Below, piece by piece: positions 23,708 through 36,358 of a DNA stretch of 64,000 bases. Source of the stretch: Ilex aquifolium. Its lineage: Eukaryota; Streptophyta; Magnoliopsida; Aquifoliales; Aquifoliaceae. The position numbers and the translations under genes are program-made. Positions within the stretch are counted from its first letter, which is position 1. Each line of letters opens with the position of its first letter. The notes under the pieces are model-generated. The model had not been told where the DNA came from. It did no database searches and saw nothing but the letters and a program-made list of their open reading frames with translations. The stretch lies in NCBI GenBank assembly GCA_951799425.1, contig OX637397.1, positions 15,026,064 through 15,090,063 of the forward strand, read 5' to 3'.

Positions 23708-26137
23708 ATGGAAGCAAGAAGAGGACATGGGAGACCCCCCCCCCCCCCCCCCGAAAAGGGGAAAATCAAGTACCGTCACGCCAAGACACTATGAATGGTA
23801 TCTACCAATGTTTGAGGGTGCTCACTACATTGGTACAACAACAAGCCAAGAACAACAACAACCATACTACTGCCACCCAAGTCCATGCTCAAGCTCAAGC
23901 TAAAGGGCAACAAGTTGGAGGTGAAGGTAGAAGGATGATGGTTCTTAAAGAATTTCTACGAAAACACCCTCCTACCTTCCAAGGAGGCCCGAATCCACTT
24001 GAGGTAGAGAAGTGGCTCCAACAAGTGAAGAAAGTGATGGATGGCATGGATATTGCCAACGACTTGAAAGTTGGTCTAGTTGCATATCTTATGGAAGGGG
24101 AAGCTGACTATACTTGTTGTCCGAATTTGGTATTGACAATTAACGTGCAAGTATACACGATCAACAAGTAATAAAGTGATAAGTAGAGTATCGTTCCCAC
24201 GGAGAATTATTAATAATAAATTTCAAGTACTAACTTTATATCAATTCAATTTTATTTAAACAATTGCAATCAACTATGAATTCACTAATTTAAGAATAAA
24301 CCTAAATTTAATAATCAAAGATTGAATTTAACGGATAGAAGAGTTAAGATTACAACTTCCCCTAATGCTTCGTATAAATCTCTCCACCCTCTTTCCAGTT
24401 AATTGATCAAAATAAATTGTTAACTGAGACTTCAAAATTATTTATCAAACCTCTTCCGATAGTAAGATAAGCATATCTATCCCAATTAAATTGCTATATT
24501 CCTATGCAAAATAAGTTGGAATAGATTCATTAAGTTCAAACTCTCATAAAAGTTACACACGGCGTATAGGTATATTCCTATCCTATACACAAACCCAGCT
24601 ATTCAATCCGAAGAAGAATAAACTAGACGCATGTCATTATATTCAGATCTAAACCTAGAATTCATCTCCCAATTTCATCTAGGTTATCAAATTAATTGAT
24701 GGCCAAACAATTATATATTAAACACAAAATATGACAAACAACTCATATATGATCAACAAGAACTAGAAACGAGAGTAGATAAATTTAACTAGACATTAGG
24801 TTCCATTGCAATCTTAATAAAAATTTAGTTCATAATTTAATTGAAAAACATCCTTCTCAAATTAAACAACATCTTAGAAAATCAAGAAGAAAAAGTAAGG
24901 GAAAAGAATGAAAACTTAGTTGCAATCTTCAATCCTTCTCTAGCCTTCAAGTCCGATTTTCTTCGTGTCGGTTTCTTCGATTCTTGCCTTCAATTTTTCT
25001 TTAATCCTTGGTCTTCTTCTCTATATCTCTCCCTACCTTTTCAGCCCCCAAAGTCATTATATTTATATTCCTCTCAAACCCTAGCACATAAGAGGCATTG
25101 GAGTCCAATTTCGAGTCAAACAAGTCAGAAATCGCGTCCAACTTTCGTGGGGGCGCGCTTGGGCGCTGGGACAGCGCTGGAACAGCGCTATATGGGCAGT
25201 AAATGGGCGCTGGGGCGCTGAAACAGCGCTGGTATGTTTTAGCCTTCAGCTCCCTTTGTTGCCTAGCCTTCAAAAATCCATGATTTAAGCTCCAAATTGA
25301 CCTTGTTTCCTTCCAAATGATCTTGTTTGCTTCCAAATGATGATTCCTATCAAATAACATTAAAACACACAAAACAAATAAAAAGGAACATAAAATAATT
25401 GAAAACTTGCAAATTCTTCAAGCCGAAAGTACTCAATTCGTAGGTATAAAACCCACTCATCAGTGGGAGTTGATAAAAAGAAGGAGAAACGTGGAACAAA
25501 TGACTTGGAAATTTTTTGAAGAGATTTTCAATGGGAAGTATTTTTCCGAATCAGTGAGGGATAAGATGGCATCCGACTTCATGACACTTCAACAACGTAA
25601 CATGATTGTCACTTAATATGAGTCAAAGTTCGTGGAGCTCTCCAACTTTGCTACAGAGTATGTATCGACTGAGGCCAAGACGGCCAAATGGTTTAAGAAA
25701 GGTTTGAAGCCATCTATTCGGGAGAAATTGGTAGCTCTTCGCATTCATGACTTTGGGGAATTAGTTGAGCGGGCTGCCCTAGTGGAAAGAGATTGGGAGG
25801 AAACTCAATTCATTTAAGAACGCTGCCAACATAGAAAGAGTCAATCTAAGACTGGCAGTGGTAGTGGTAAACGTCATAGGGATACTCCATACTAGCATTC
25901 AGAACGTAGTATAGGTTAAGGAAGTGACCGAAGCTATGCACAAAGTTCGAGACCAGGAGGCCACGTTGAGAGAGTGCCGACACACTTGAAGCTGTGTTAT
26001 GGGTGAGGTGGCACAGGTCACCTCAAGAGTCACTGCCCTTTAGTAGCTTCTGCACCACAAAGGCAGAGTAGTAGGGGATTTTATTTGCAGTCCACAAAGC
26101 TACCATATCAGCAGATTTCTTATGCTCATGTACAGAC
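23708..26137 (+). pseudogene. Element D gag and start of protease, split
   Basis: Gag opens with an ATG at 23708, followed at once by a run of 18 C (23735-23752). The frame before the run does not match the main gag frame after it, so the tract probably slipped. The main frame (23791 on) has the retrotransposon gag core PPTFQGGPNPLEVEKWLQQV. It is broken at 24118 by a 1345-bp insertion, resumes at 25463 (WELIKRR...FNGKYFSES), and then has stops at about 25614 and 25815. A CCHC zinc knuckle around 25988-26040 (CYG...GGTGHLKSHCP) has a stop at its second Cys position. The segment ends where element A begins. Confidence 0.85.
24118..25462 (+). repeat. LTR-like insertion in element D gag
   Basis: This block of about 1345 bp separates two halves of the gag frame. 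It starts TGTCCGAATTTGG and ends CTCATCA, i.e. TG...CA, as a solo LTR would. Near the left end is the stretch AAGTAATAAAGTGATAAGTA then GTATCGTTCCCACGGAG, which I recall as recurrent in plant repeats without being able to name the family. At 25150-25232 it carries a GC-rich array of (A/G)GCGCT palindromes at 11-bp steps. A matching target duplication is not evident. Open frames inside have no domains. Confidence 0.6.
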
Positions 26138-28634
26138 TGTGACGCCCCTAAAATCGGGGGCCCTTTTTCAACCCGTTGATCACCCATCAAGTTGGAGAAA
26201 TACTCGTGAATGCTGCATAACTTGGCACCACGGCACAGCATCCCCTCTACGAGGATCACAAACAACACGGAGTTTAGGCAGAGTCTCCCTTATACTGGAC
26301 ACTTCCAAACGCATAACCTGTGTACCATCCAACCACATGACCTTTACAAGGTTCAATATACCACAATTTATACTTAATATAACACCATTTACCCCCTTGA
26401 AGTAAAAGGACTCAAGGCCCGGAAGCATAGCAAAAGCATTTAAATTTTAGCATTTGAAGAAAACCTACCGGTAGAACATGTCCATGTTCTAATGGTAGGA
26501 AAACCTTCTGGAAGAGTTCTACCTGTAGGTTTCTCATCGTTCTAGCAGTAAGAAAACTCACTGGAATTGTTCTACTGGCAAAACCCGACGTTCTACCGGT
26601 AGAAAAAGCCTACTAAAAATGTTCTACCGGTAGAAGAGCTCATCGTTCTACTGGTAGGTCTTCCCAGTTTTCCCCTATTTCTATTCTTTTTCAATTCCTA
26701 TTCATTCCAACCTTATACATCATCAACTCAAACTCATAAAATATGCAATTTTACATAAAACATAGTCCATAAGAGTTCGATTACAATACCTTATATACAA
26801 TTACATGTCCAAAACTAAATAACATAATAGTTTTTACAAAACATGATTTAAAAGCCACATTTTGGCTCTTCTTCATCAATGAGGGCCCGAATGAGAGCCG
26901 TCCACCGGCGCATGTCCCGTACATGAAATGTTGTTCCCATAAAGGGTGAGCCACGCTCAATAGGGTATCTCCTAAAGAGGTTACTCCCCAACTAGATGCA
27001 TATGAAATTTTCACATGCAATTCACAATCAGCAATCACTCCATTCAAGAATATGCAGTTCAACAATGGAATCCTCTATGCCATGCCATGATGTGAGATGA
27101 GACTCACACATGTAACTCAACCCGAGCATTTACTGGCTCCCTCAACACATGCAATGCCAATGCATATGAATCCAGACATTCCAAACCATCGCCATTGATG
27201 TTACACATCCAATGATCTTTTTAAAATAAACCATGTGTTTTTGTTGGATAATCGGATTACGAAATCTCACCACTGATTCCGTACATCGTTACACTTTTTT
27301 TGACATTCACCGGCGGAAGTGCATAAACCAGTGACCGGGTCTTGCACCCCGAGGGAGAATCTAGCCCTGCTTGCTATACCCGACACAAGTTTTTCATGCA
27401 ACCGTGTAACTCAACCGGACCTAGGTCCAACCTTCCTGAGTTCACTTATCAACCACCAAGAATGGTGTTTGATCCAACAACATGCACACACACCCACACT
27501 CCTGTCAATGCCCACGAATGTGCTGTTTTCCGTGCATATGAAATGTAAATATACAATTATAATTTTCAACCATGTTCAATAAGTTATGAGCACATTATGA
27601 ACATTTCAATATCCATCAACAATCTCAATGTCATTATATCATATGCATATACTAACATCTACCAACATCAAGTCCCAATCATCTTATAACATAATAAATA
27701 CAAATAACACACTTAATCCACATAGGTATTTAATCAAACACATTCAAGGCAAGAAAATCATGTGTCACATAATATGCTCCAAATCATCACATTTCTCAAG
27801 AAATTACAAACAAGTAATTTCTATATACCCAGTTCATGCTAGAATTGATTTTAACCATTCTTATACTCATTTCTCACATTTCAAATACCATAGGTAAGTG
27901 CTATACATGAGATTACATCTCTAACACCCTACTCATTCCGTATATCAACCATAACTTGGAAATAAACCTAATTAGAAAAGGAACCCTACCTCTTGAAGCA
28001 TAATACAAGTTGTAGAAAGCTCCAAAATACCCAAACCAAGCTCTAACCCTTGATTTCCAAAAATTCCGTCTTTGAAACTTCGGTGAAATTCGTGATTTTT
28101 GGTACGTAGTCATAGCCCTCGTCGCGTAAATCAACTTTGGTTTTTGGCCCGAATAATTTCGACCAACCTAGAGCCGTAGATCGTAGAGAGAAGTTGGATA
28201 ACTCTCTCTTTTTCCCTCTCTTCCTTCCAACGTAAAACCCAGCTGAGACCAAACACTTGGCCCTCGTTGTGCCACACGTCCTCTATTCCTGGGTCCGATT
28301 TCATCCCGAAACAATTAAATTTCGTCCCGGTTCAAGTTCAAAATGTTTTTATTTGAACTAGCTTTAAATTATTTTCCACTTTTTGTAATTTAATTCCCGG
28401 TCTCGTTTATTTTTGTCACGTGACACTCAATCGGCTCGTAAAACGTGAAATATTCGACTATCTCAGAATTCAACGAAAATTGACATGCTAACTAGATTTC
28501 GCAAGACGAATCCAACGATGAGGTCCACTTCATCATCCGAGTTCTAGAAAATTTTAAATTTTTATCCCGTACCGTAGTAACAAATTACCATTTTACCATT
28601 TTTCATAAAAATTTAAATTTTCTCGGGTTTTATA
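26138..28634 (-). repeat. Element A 3' LTR
   Basis: On the plus strand it begins TGTGACGCCCCTAAAATCGG and ends GGGTTTTATA (the expected TACA end with one change), followed by a pyrimidine tract that is the minus-strand purine tract (28635-28655). It aligns with the three-piece 5' LTR; for example GGTAAGTGCTATACATG at 27893 is the unbroken version of the site where element C inserted. Palindromes of the type TTCTACCGGTAGAA lie at 26463-26660; this region is deleted from the other LTR. Confidence 0.9.
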
Positions 28635-28729
28635 TTCTTCCCCCTTTAAAAGAAATTTCATCTCCGAAATTTACACACACATGCACACTTAACGACATGC
28701 ATATGCAACAAGTCATCTAATACTTATGA

Positions 28730-31700
28730 CTACAAGAATGTACCTCCATCCTCAAATAAGAACGGATAACTGGTACGTATAGTGTTCTCACGCTCCCATG
28801 TCGCCTCCTCTACACCTTGGTGCTGTCACAACACCTTCACCAGCCTCACGGTCTTGTCTCATAAAACCTGCTATTGGCTATCTATGATACGCACCGGTCC
28901 CTCATCGAAGGTCCCATCCGCATCAACAATCAACTCACCCCAATCCATCACATGTGTCGAATCTGGAGTGTACTTACGGAGCATGGAGACATTGAATACC
29001 GCATAAACACCAGATAAATTTGGCGGTAACGCCAACCGGTAAGCAACTGTACCAACCCTCTCGAGTACCTCGAAGGGCCTGATATACCTCGGTGACAAAT
29101 TTTCCCGCTTTCCGAATCTAACCACTCCTCTCTTAGGCATCACCTTCAAGAAGACGTGATCACCCACCTCAAACTCTAGAGGTCGTTGCCGTCTGTCGGC
29201 GTAGCTCTTCTGCCGACTCTGAGCCGTGAGAAGATGCTTCCGTATCAAGTCCACATTCTTTGAGGTGTCTCTAACTAAATTCGGACTCATAGAGGGTCTT
29301 TCTCTAACCTCTGTCAAATAAACCGGAGAACGGCACGACCTCCCATAAAGTGCCTCATAGGGTGCCATTTGTATTCTCGCCTGATAACTATTGTTGTAAG
29401 CGAACTCTACTAAGGGTAAGTGCTATTCCCAACTACCCTTGAGATCAAGAAAGCATGTCCGTAGCATGTCCTCTAAAGTCTGGATAGTCCTCTCTGACTG
29501 ACCGGACATTTGGGGATGAAAAGTTGTGCCCATCATCAACTGTGTCCCCATGGACCGTTGGCAAAAATGGGCCGTGAACTTGGGATCCCGATCCGATACT
29601 ATAGATACGGGCACTCCATGTAGCCGGACAATCTCTCGTATGTATAGCCTGCAGAATTCCTCCAGTGTGAAGGTCATCCGCACTGCCAAAAAGTGTGTCG
29701 ACTTTGTAAGCCAGTCCACTATCACCCACACCGCTTCATACCCCTGCGATTTCCATGGCAAGTGGGTCACAAAATTCATCATGACGTGCTCCCATTTCTA
29801 CTCCGCCACCTCCAAAGGCTGGAGCAACCCTAGTGGTCTCTAGTGCTCAGCCTTAACCTGCTGACACGTGAGACATCGACTAATGAAATCTCTGACGTGC
29901 CTCTTCATCCCACTCCAGTAGTACTGGAGACGAAGATCATAGTACATCTTCGTGCCACCTGGATGCACAGCAAAACATGAGCAATGGAACTCCCTAAGGA
30001 TCTCCTATCTCAGATCCGCAGACTGGGGAACTACAATCCTTCTCCTAAACTAAAGACTACCATCTGCGTGAATGACCCAGCCCTTGTCACTTGTACCAAA
30101 TTATACCCGATCCCTAATAGATAATATCTATGTGTCCTGCCCTTAGGACTCAATCACCCTACTCAGTAGTGAAGGCGTAGCCACCAAACTCCCCAAAGTG
30201 CTATGAGCCTGACCCTTGTAGTGAAATCTGAACTATCCCACAATCTCAAGCATCTTCCATTCTCGGGAAGCCACACTAGCCAAGACTTCCCGTGACTTTC
30301 GGTTGAGTGCATTAGCCACCACGTTTGCCTTACCGGGATGGTAATGTAAAGTGAAATCATAGTCTTCCAAATATTCCATCCACATGCGTTGCCTCATATT
30401 GAGGTCCCACTGCGTGAAGATGTACTTCAGACTTTTGGGATCCAAAAATACCTCAAACTGCTCACCATACAAATAGTGGCACCAAGCCTTCAAGGCAAAG
30501 ATAATGGCCGCCAACTCCATGTCGTGCATGGGGTAGTTCTACTCGTGATTCTTTAACTGCCGAGAACCATAAGCCACCACCCTCTCGGACTGCATCAATA
30601 CACATCCAAGTCCGTCCTTGGAGGCATCACAATACCCTGTGTACCTCTGTCCCCTCTCCAGAACTATCAAAATAGGAGCTGAAGTAAGTCTCCCCTTCAA
30701 CTCTTTGAATGCCCTCTGACATGAGTCATCCTAGTGAAACTTGACCTCTTTTCAGGTCAATCTAGTCATAGGTGTGGCTAGTCAGGAGAAGTCCTCAATG
30801 AATCTCCTATAATACCCCACCAATCCCAAGAAACTGCATATCTCGAAACTGACTTCGGCCTCTCCCAACTCATAACCGCCTCAACTTTCTCCGGGTCCAC
30901 GGAGACACCCGAAGCCGACACTACGTATTTCAAAAATTTTACCTCCGTCAGTCAAAATTCACACTTGATGAACTTAGCGTACAACTGATGGTCCTTCAAG
31001 GTCTGGAGAACAACCCTCAAGTGACCCTCATGCTCCTCCTCAGACTTAGAGTAGATCAGGATGTCATCATCAAACTGATCTAGATAGGGTTGTAACACCT
31101 TATGCATGAGATCCATGAATGCCGCCAGGGCATTCGTCAATCCAAAAGGCATAACTGTGAACTCGAAATGCCCATACCGCATCCTAAACGCCGTCTTATG
31201 GATATCCATCTCCCTAATCCTCAATTGATGGTAACCCGTGCGTAGATCTATCTTGGAGTAGACCCGTGCCCCTCTCAGTTGATCACACAAGTTATCAGTC
31301 CGTGGCAAAAGGTATCTATTCTTGATGGTAACCCGATTCAACTGCCGGTAATCTATACATAGCCGTAGGATCTTATCCTTCTTCTTGGCAAACAACACCG
31401 AAATGCCCCAAGGTAAGGTACTCGGTCTTATGAAGCCCTTGTCCATCAATTCTTACAATTGGACCTTGAATTCTTGCAACTCTGCAAGTTCCATTCTATG
31501 CGGAGTCATAGAAATGGGCGATGTACCGGGGTGCAACTCAATGGTGAAGTATACATCCCTATGTGGAGGTAATTCTGATAGTTCATCTGAAAAAATATCC
31601 TCATACTCACAAACCACCCGAGGTAGACCCAACTCCTGTCTTGCCTCGTCCTCTAGGGTGAGGCTTGGTAGCCAAACCATCAACTCCTCGAGCCATAGAG

Positions 31701-33310
31701 AGTCATACATGACTTGGGATAAAGTATCGTGTTTTCCCTCTGAAACTTGAAACAAACACCCTCCGGTATACAAGCAGTGACCCTCTTTCGATCACAATCA
31801 ATTACGACTCGGTGCGCCACCAACCAGTCCATCCCGAGGATGACGTCAAACTTTGACATGTCCATGACCCTAAGGTCTACAGTGAGTAGAATCCCTGAGA
31901 TCTCTAGCTCACACCCCCGACATATTTGATCAATGTATACCCTAGCTCTTAGGGGAGAACTCACATGTAATGGCTCTTCCAAGGTCTTAACCTCTAAGCC
32001 CAAATCCCTCACACATGATGTAGAAATAAATGAATGTGATGCACTAGAGTCAAATAATACCCTTGCCCATAAGCGAGAGAGTAGAAATGTACCTTGAATA
32101 ATCGACTGATCCACTGGCTCAGTCTGAGGTGTGATGGCGTAGACTCACCCCTGGGTCCTTGAAGTCCCGGCTTGTAAGCTCTTTCCTTAGCTTTGGCCCA
32201 TGCCTTGGTCCATCTGGCTTGATTACTGAGTCCCCGCTCGTGAAGTAGTAGGGGCCTGTGTAGCACCCTGGAACTAAAACTGGTTTCCCTGGACTATGGT
32301 GGGATAGGGAGGAATGAAAAAATTCTGTGGATGCCCCACCGATGACTAGGACTAAGATGCCCCATAGCTCTGGGATTCTTGTCTCTGAGGATAATCCCAC
32401 TTCATGTGACCCGGTTGGTGGCAAATGAAACATGTCCTTTGGCCTGCCTGGTAGGAAGGCCTGTAGTTTCTCCCACCTTGGGAGGATTGACCTTGGCCTT
32501 GGCCTTGATAGCCTCGGTCCTGTCCTTAAAACCCTTATGAGGTGGAATTCTTTTGCTTCTTCCTCGAACTAGAAGAAGAGGATTGACCCACCTTCTTCTT
32601 GTCCTTAGCACCTGCCTCCCGGATGCTCCTTGCGTCATCGACCTCCCTCTCAATGGCCATAGTCATCTGGACCATCGAGGCTAAATCTTGTAGGCGGTGA
32701 CCCACAATCTTCCCCTAGATGGACAACCTCAAACTATACTCGAACCTCCTCACTTTGGCCATGTCTATGGCCACGTAATCATCGGCGAAACGAGCTAAAT
32801 CAGTGAAATTAGCCACGTATTCCATCACCGTAATAGTCACTTGCTTCAAATCCAAGAATTCCTGGACTTTCGCATGTTGAACAGCCGACGGGAAATACTT
32901 GCCCATGAAGAGCTCCCAGAACTATTCCCATGTCATCGCCTCTAGGTTCTTCGAGGCCTTTTGCCAATCCCACCACATATGGGCCTCTCCTTCAAGCTTG
33001 AATGCAGCTGGCCTTATCTTAGTGGCATCGGAGGTGATCTCTATAGCCTTTAAGATCTTTTCAACTTGTTGGAACTAATGGTCGGCCACCATTGGGTCCG
33101 CCCTCCCATAAAAGTCGGTGGCTTGTGTGCCTTAAAATTTTGGAGGTTACTTAAGCCTCCTTGAACCACATTGGCGCTAGCTTGTGCAAAGGTAGCCGCC
33201 ATCGTGCCAATAGCTTCCATAAAGGCTTGTTGGTCAAAGGCCGGTGGTGGTTAGCTATTGTTTTGCCCACCTCCTCGGCCAATCCGGTGTCATTTTCCTC
33301 TATTAGCCAT
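28730..33310 (-). pseudogene. Element A gag-pol polyprotein, decayed
   Basis: From an ATG at 33310 this follows the polyprotein of element C closely but with many stops. Pieces seen in order: gag core (32715-32906), a zinc knuckle with its third Cys changed ([15 protein letters not shown], about 32390-32435), protease with DSS in place of DSG (about 32045), RT (30952-31449), RNase H (30233-30529), integrase core (29423-29782) and the integrase C-terminus to chromodomain-like region (28730-29368). In RT the strand before the catalytic Asp pair is short: [10 protein letters not shown] where C has four more residues, a 12-bp in-frame deletion at the active site. It cannot make active enzyme. Confidence 0.9.
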
Positions 33311-33655
33311 CTACACACATGTCAAATTACAATAGAGTACTAACTTAGTATCTCAAGGTAGGGATTGAGTCGAAACTTTGAGATTTCTCTCCTTGTCTCA
33401 CTAGTAGAGCGTGTGCCACCACTAGTAGACATCTACACCATGAACGTCCCGTTACTTCTCTTTTCGACCCCCAATGTTATGTTCTCTAACCCTAGTGTCT
33501 CTTTTTTTATATACATTTAATCATGCATATTGTTCACTTAACACATAACATGTAACATTTAAAACACAAAACATGTAATGCACAATGGATGCAATGGTCT
33601 AAACCCATGCCCCGCAAGCCCAGGTAAATTGAGAACCTAAGCTTGGATAGCAAGC

Positions 33656-33737
33656 TGTGACGCCCCTAAAAGCGGGGGCCCTTTGACAACACGTTGATTA
33701 CCCATCAACCTGTGAAAATACCCGTGAATGCTGCATA
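33656..33737 (-). repeat. Element A 5' LTR, piece 1
   Basis: Starts TGTGACGCCCCTAAAAGCGG and matches the first 82 bases of the 26138 LTR. It is cut after GCATA (33733-33737), the target duplication of element B. Left of it, at 33642-33655, is the remnant of the element A primer site with several changes from the initiator-Met consensus. Confidence 0.9.
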
Positions 33738-36180
33738 TGTGAGACCCAATCATGCATTGCATGCATATTAACATAATTTTGTGGGCTAAATTATAATTAT
33801 GTGAAATTATTAATGGGTTAATTAAATTAAATCTTTCATAGCCATGATGCGTGTGAGCATGCATTGGGTATGTGGACCCCGTTAGTAATGTATTAGTGAG
33901 ACCTATATATAGAATTTCATGTGTGAAAATATTAGTGGGTCAATTTCAAAATCACTTAAAAACTTAGGGGGAAGCAAGCGTAATTATTCAATTAACATTA
34001 CACATGTTTAAAAAAGAAGTTGCTTAGTCATTGTTATGTTAGGTGGTGGTGGGTTGTGAATGCCTTGTGTGTGTGTGTATAAAGTGTAGGGTGTGTGTAT
34101 GTGTGTTTAATTTATAAAACAGTGTGTGTGTGTGTTCTTGCCTGCTGGAAACCGAGAGTGAGGGAGAGTAAAAGAGAAAGGAAAAAATATATATGTGTGT
34201 GTCCTTTTGAACTGTGAGCAAGGAGGGTATGTGGGATTCAATTTAAGCATGAGTTGTGATTAATTTTAGTATATATGTATTTGTATATGTGTGGGATGTT
34301 TTAACATGTTTTAAATTAGTGGCTATTTTAATTTAAATCATGGACTGTTTTGGTTAATTTTAATGGGCTGTTTTAGTTTAATTTCAAAACATATTTTTGT
34401 GAGTTTAAATTAAGTGAATTAAACATAAATTAGTGGGCTGTTTTGCTTTAAATTAATGGGCTTTTTTATTTTAAGTTTAAAACAGATTTTATTAAGGGTG
34501 TTAAAAATTATTTAGGGGCTGTTAAGAATGGGTGTTAAATGGGTATTCAACCGAGTGTGCGAAAAGTGTGAAAATGACCATTTGAGATATTCGGGAAGCT
34601 TTTAGTGGGCTAGGTTGAAACCGAAATTATGGGAGTGAAATGGGTGGTTTAAAGGTTCAATTAGGGGCTGTTTTACATTGATTAAATGTGTATGTGAATT
34701 TAAGTGTAGCGGTCTTAAAAGAAAAGAGCGATAGAGGTTGGAAATGGGTGCCGGTAATGCCGAAACCTTGATTTCTAAATGTTATTATCACATGTGTAAA
34801 TTTTAATGCGAATGACCTGAAATTTTGCATGCTACATTTTTAAATGATGCTTGATGTGGTAATGTGAATTTCGAATGTAAATGAATATGATATCCGGTAC
34901 GAAATGTATGGAATGCCGGAAGTGTAGTTTTTAGGATTCAGGGTCGAAATGTGAGAAAATGGGTCCCCGGTCAATGTGTTTGAACTAAGTAATCATAATT
35001 GTGATTAATGTGATTGATTTTAGAGATTTGGGTAGAAAAATATGATCCCTAGAACAAAAGTGCTAGTGTGTGAGTAAATAGTGCGGTAACCGGGGGACTT
35101 TGAGGTGTGTCATTTTGCATGCATTAGTGCATGATTAACTATTAAATGTGATAAACGTATTGATATTGTAATTACAAATGTGTTAGGTGGAACGGGTGAG
35201 ACAGTCGGTGTTGGAACAGATACGGTAACACCGAAAGGATCCACCAATAAGACTGAAAGGTTGTAGATCTGTATATTTGAGGTGGGTGTATATCTTTATA
35301 TGTTTTAGAAATGCTATTATAATATGATAGTAAATGATAGAATTTAATAGCAATTCTTCAGGATAATGTGCTACATGTTTATGTGATTGAATGGTGCTTT
35401 GTATTGTGTATCGTGTATTGTGGAATGTGGCGCACTGTTTGAGACAGGCGCATCGATGCCTGATCACTGGGCGTGCAGTGGTGTGCTTGCACTGTGGTGT
35501 TCCCGGGAGGTTCGGGAGACACGGATCCATGTGGGATGGATTACCCGATGAGGGGTAGTATGTATGTGATGTGACTTGTGAATTCTTTGGAATTGGAATG
35601 ATGTTGTTGTTTGATACGTGTATCTACGTAGTATCTACCTACTTCAGTGTATTACTATCATTTCCATTTCATGTACAACATGTATACTAACTGAGCGCGT
35701 GGTTTAACTCACACTCCTATAGTTTCTCCTTTTCAGGTACTGTAGAGGAAGATGCAGACCAGTCCACTGTCCAGTCGATTGAATTTTTCACAACGTTAGT
35801 GTGATATCACTCAGGTTGAGTGTCTATATGACTAATTGCTGGGTTGTGTATTATATTTATGAGAGATTATTATGGAAGGTTAATAGTATATATTTGTATA
35901 TAGACTCAACAAGCATACTTTGTGATGTATGCTATGTGGGTGTGGGGTTTTCTATATGTCTATAACCTGGGTAACAAACAATTGGTACATGTGTTTTATA
36001 TATGACACAGGTTACAAGACAAGCTTTCCCATTATGCTTAATGACTAAGGTGATGGGTAGTGTTGTTGCACCTGTGGGATTATTTAATGTTTGATTAGTC
36101 CAGATTTTACATATATGTAAACAGGTGTATCAAAAACCTAGTCGCGTCTCATCCTTGGGAGACCGGGATGGGGCGTGACA
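33738..36180 (+). repeat. Element B 5' LTR
   Basis: 2443 bp, beginning TGTGAGACCCAATCATGC and ending GGGGCGTGACA. It contains GT-rich microsatellite stretches (34069-34135) and many repeats of TTTAAATTA/GGGCTGTTTT-type sequence at 34300-34520. The partner LTR is at 41035-43509. Confidence 0.95.
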
Positions 36181-36187
36181 ATTTAGT

Positions 36188-36199
36188 TGGTATCAGAGC
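36188..36199 (+). other. Element B primer binding site
   Basis: TGGTATCAGAGC, a perfect 12-base match to the initiator-Met-tRNA 3' end complement, 7 bases after the 5' LTR. Confidence 0.9.
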
Positions 36200-36358
36200 T
36201 AAAGTTTATAGTTCAGTAGTCGAGTTGAGTCCAGTGTGACAGTGGACATAGGGATTAGTCTGTTTAGGTGGGGTGTTAGAGGTCCGTGTGGGTGTGTGGA
36301 ATATATACTGCATGCTATCATGACCCATACGCGATACTCACATTTGTTACAGTGATAC

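Noticed and set aside
24841..25372. Open frames of 123-126 codons in the LTR-like insertion
   Set aside because: No domain, and both strands are open over the same GC-rich palindrome stretch, as expected from base composition.
36188..36199. tRNA gene suggested by initiator-Met tRNA similarity
   Set aside because: Only the 12-13-base primer-site match is present, with no cloverleaf; the same holds at 23504 and 52379.
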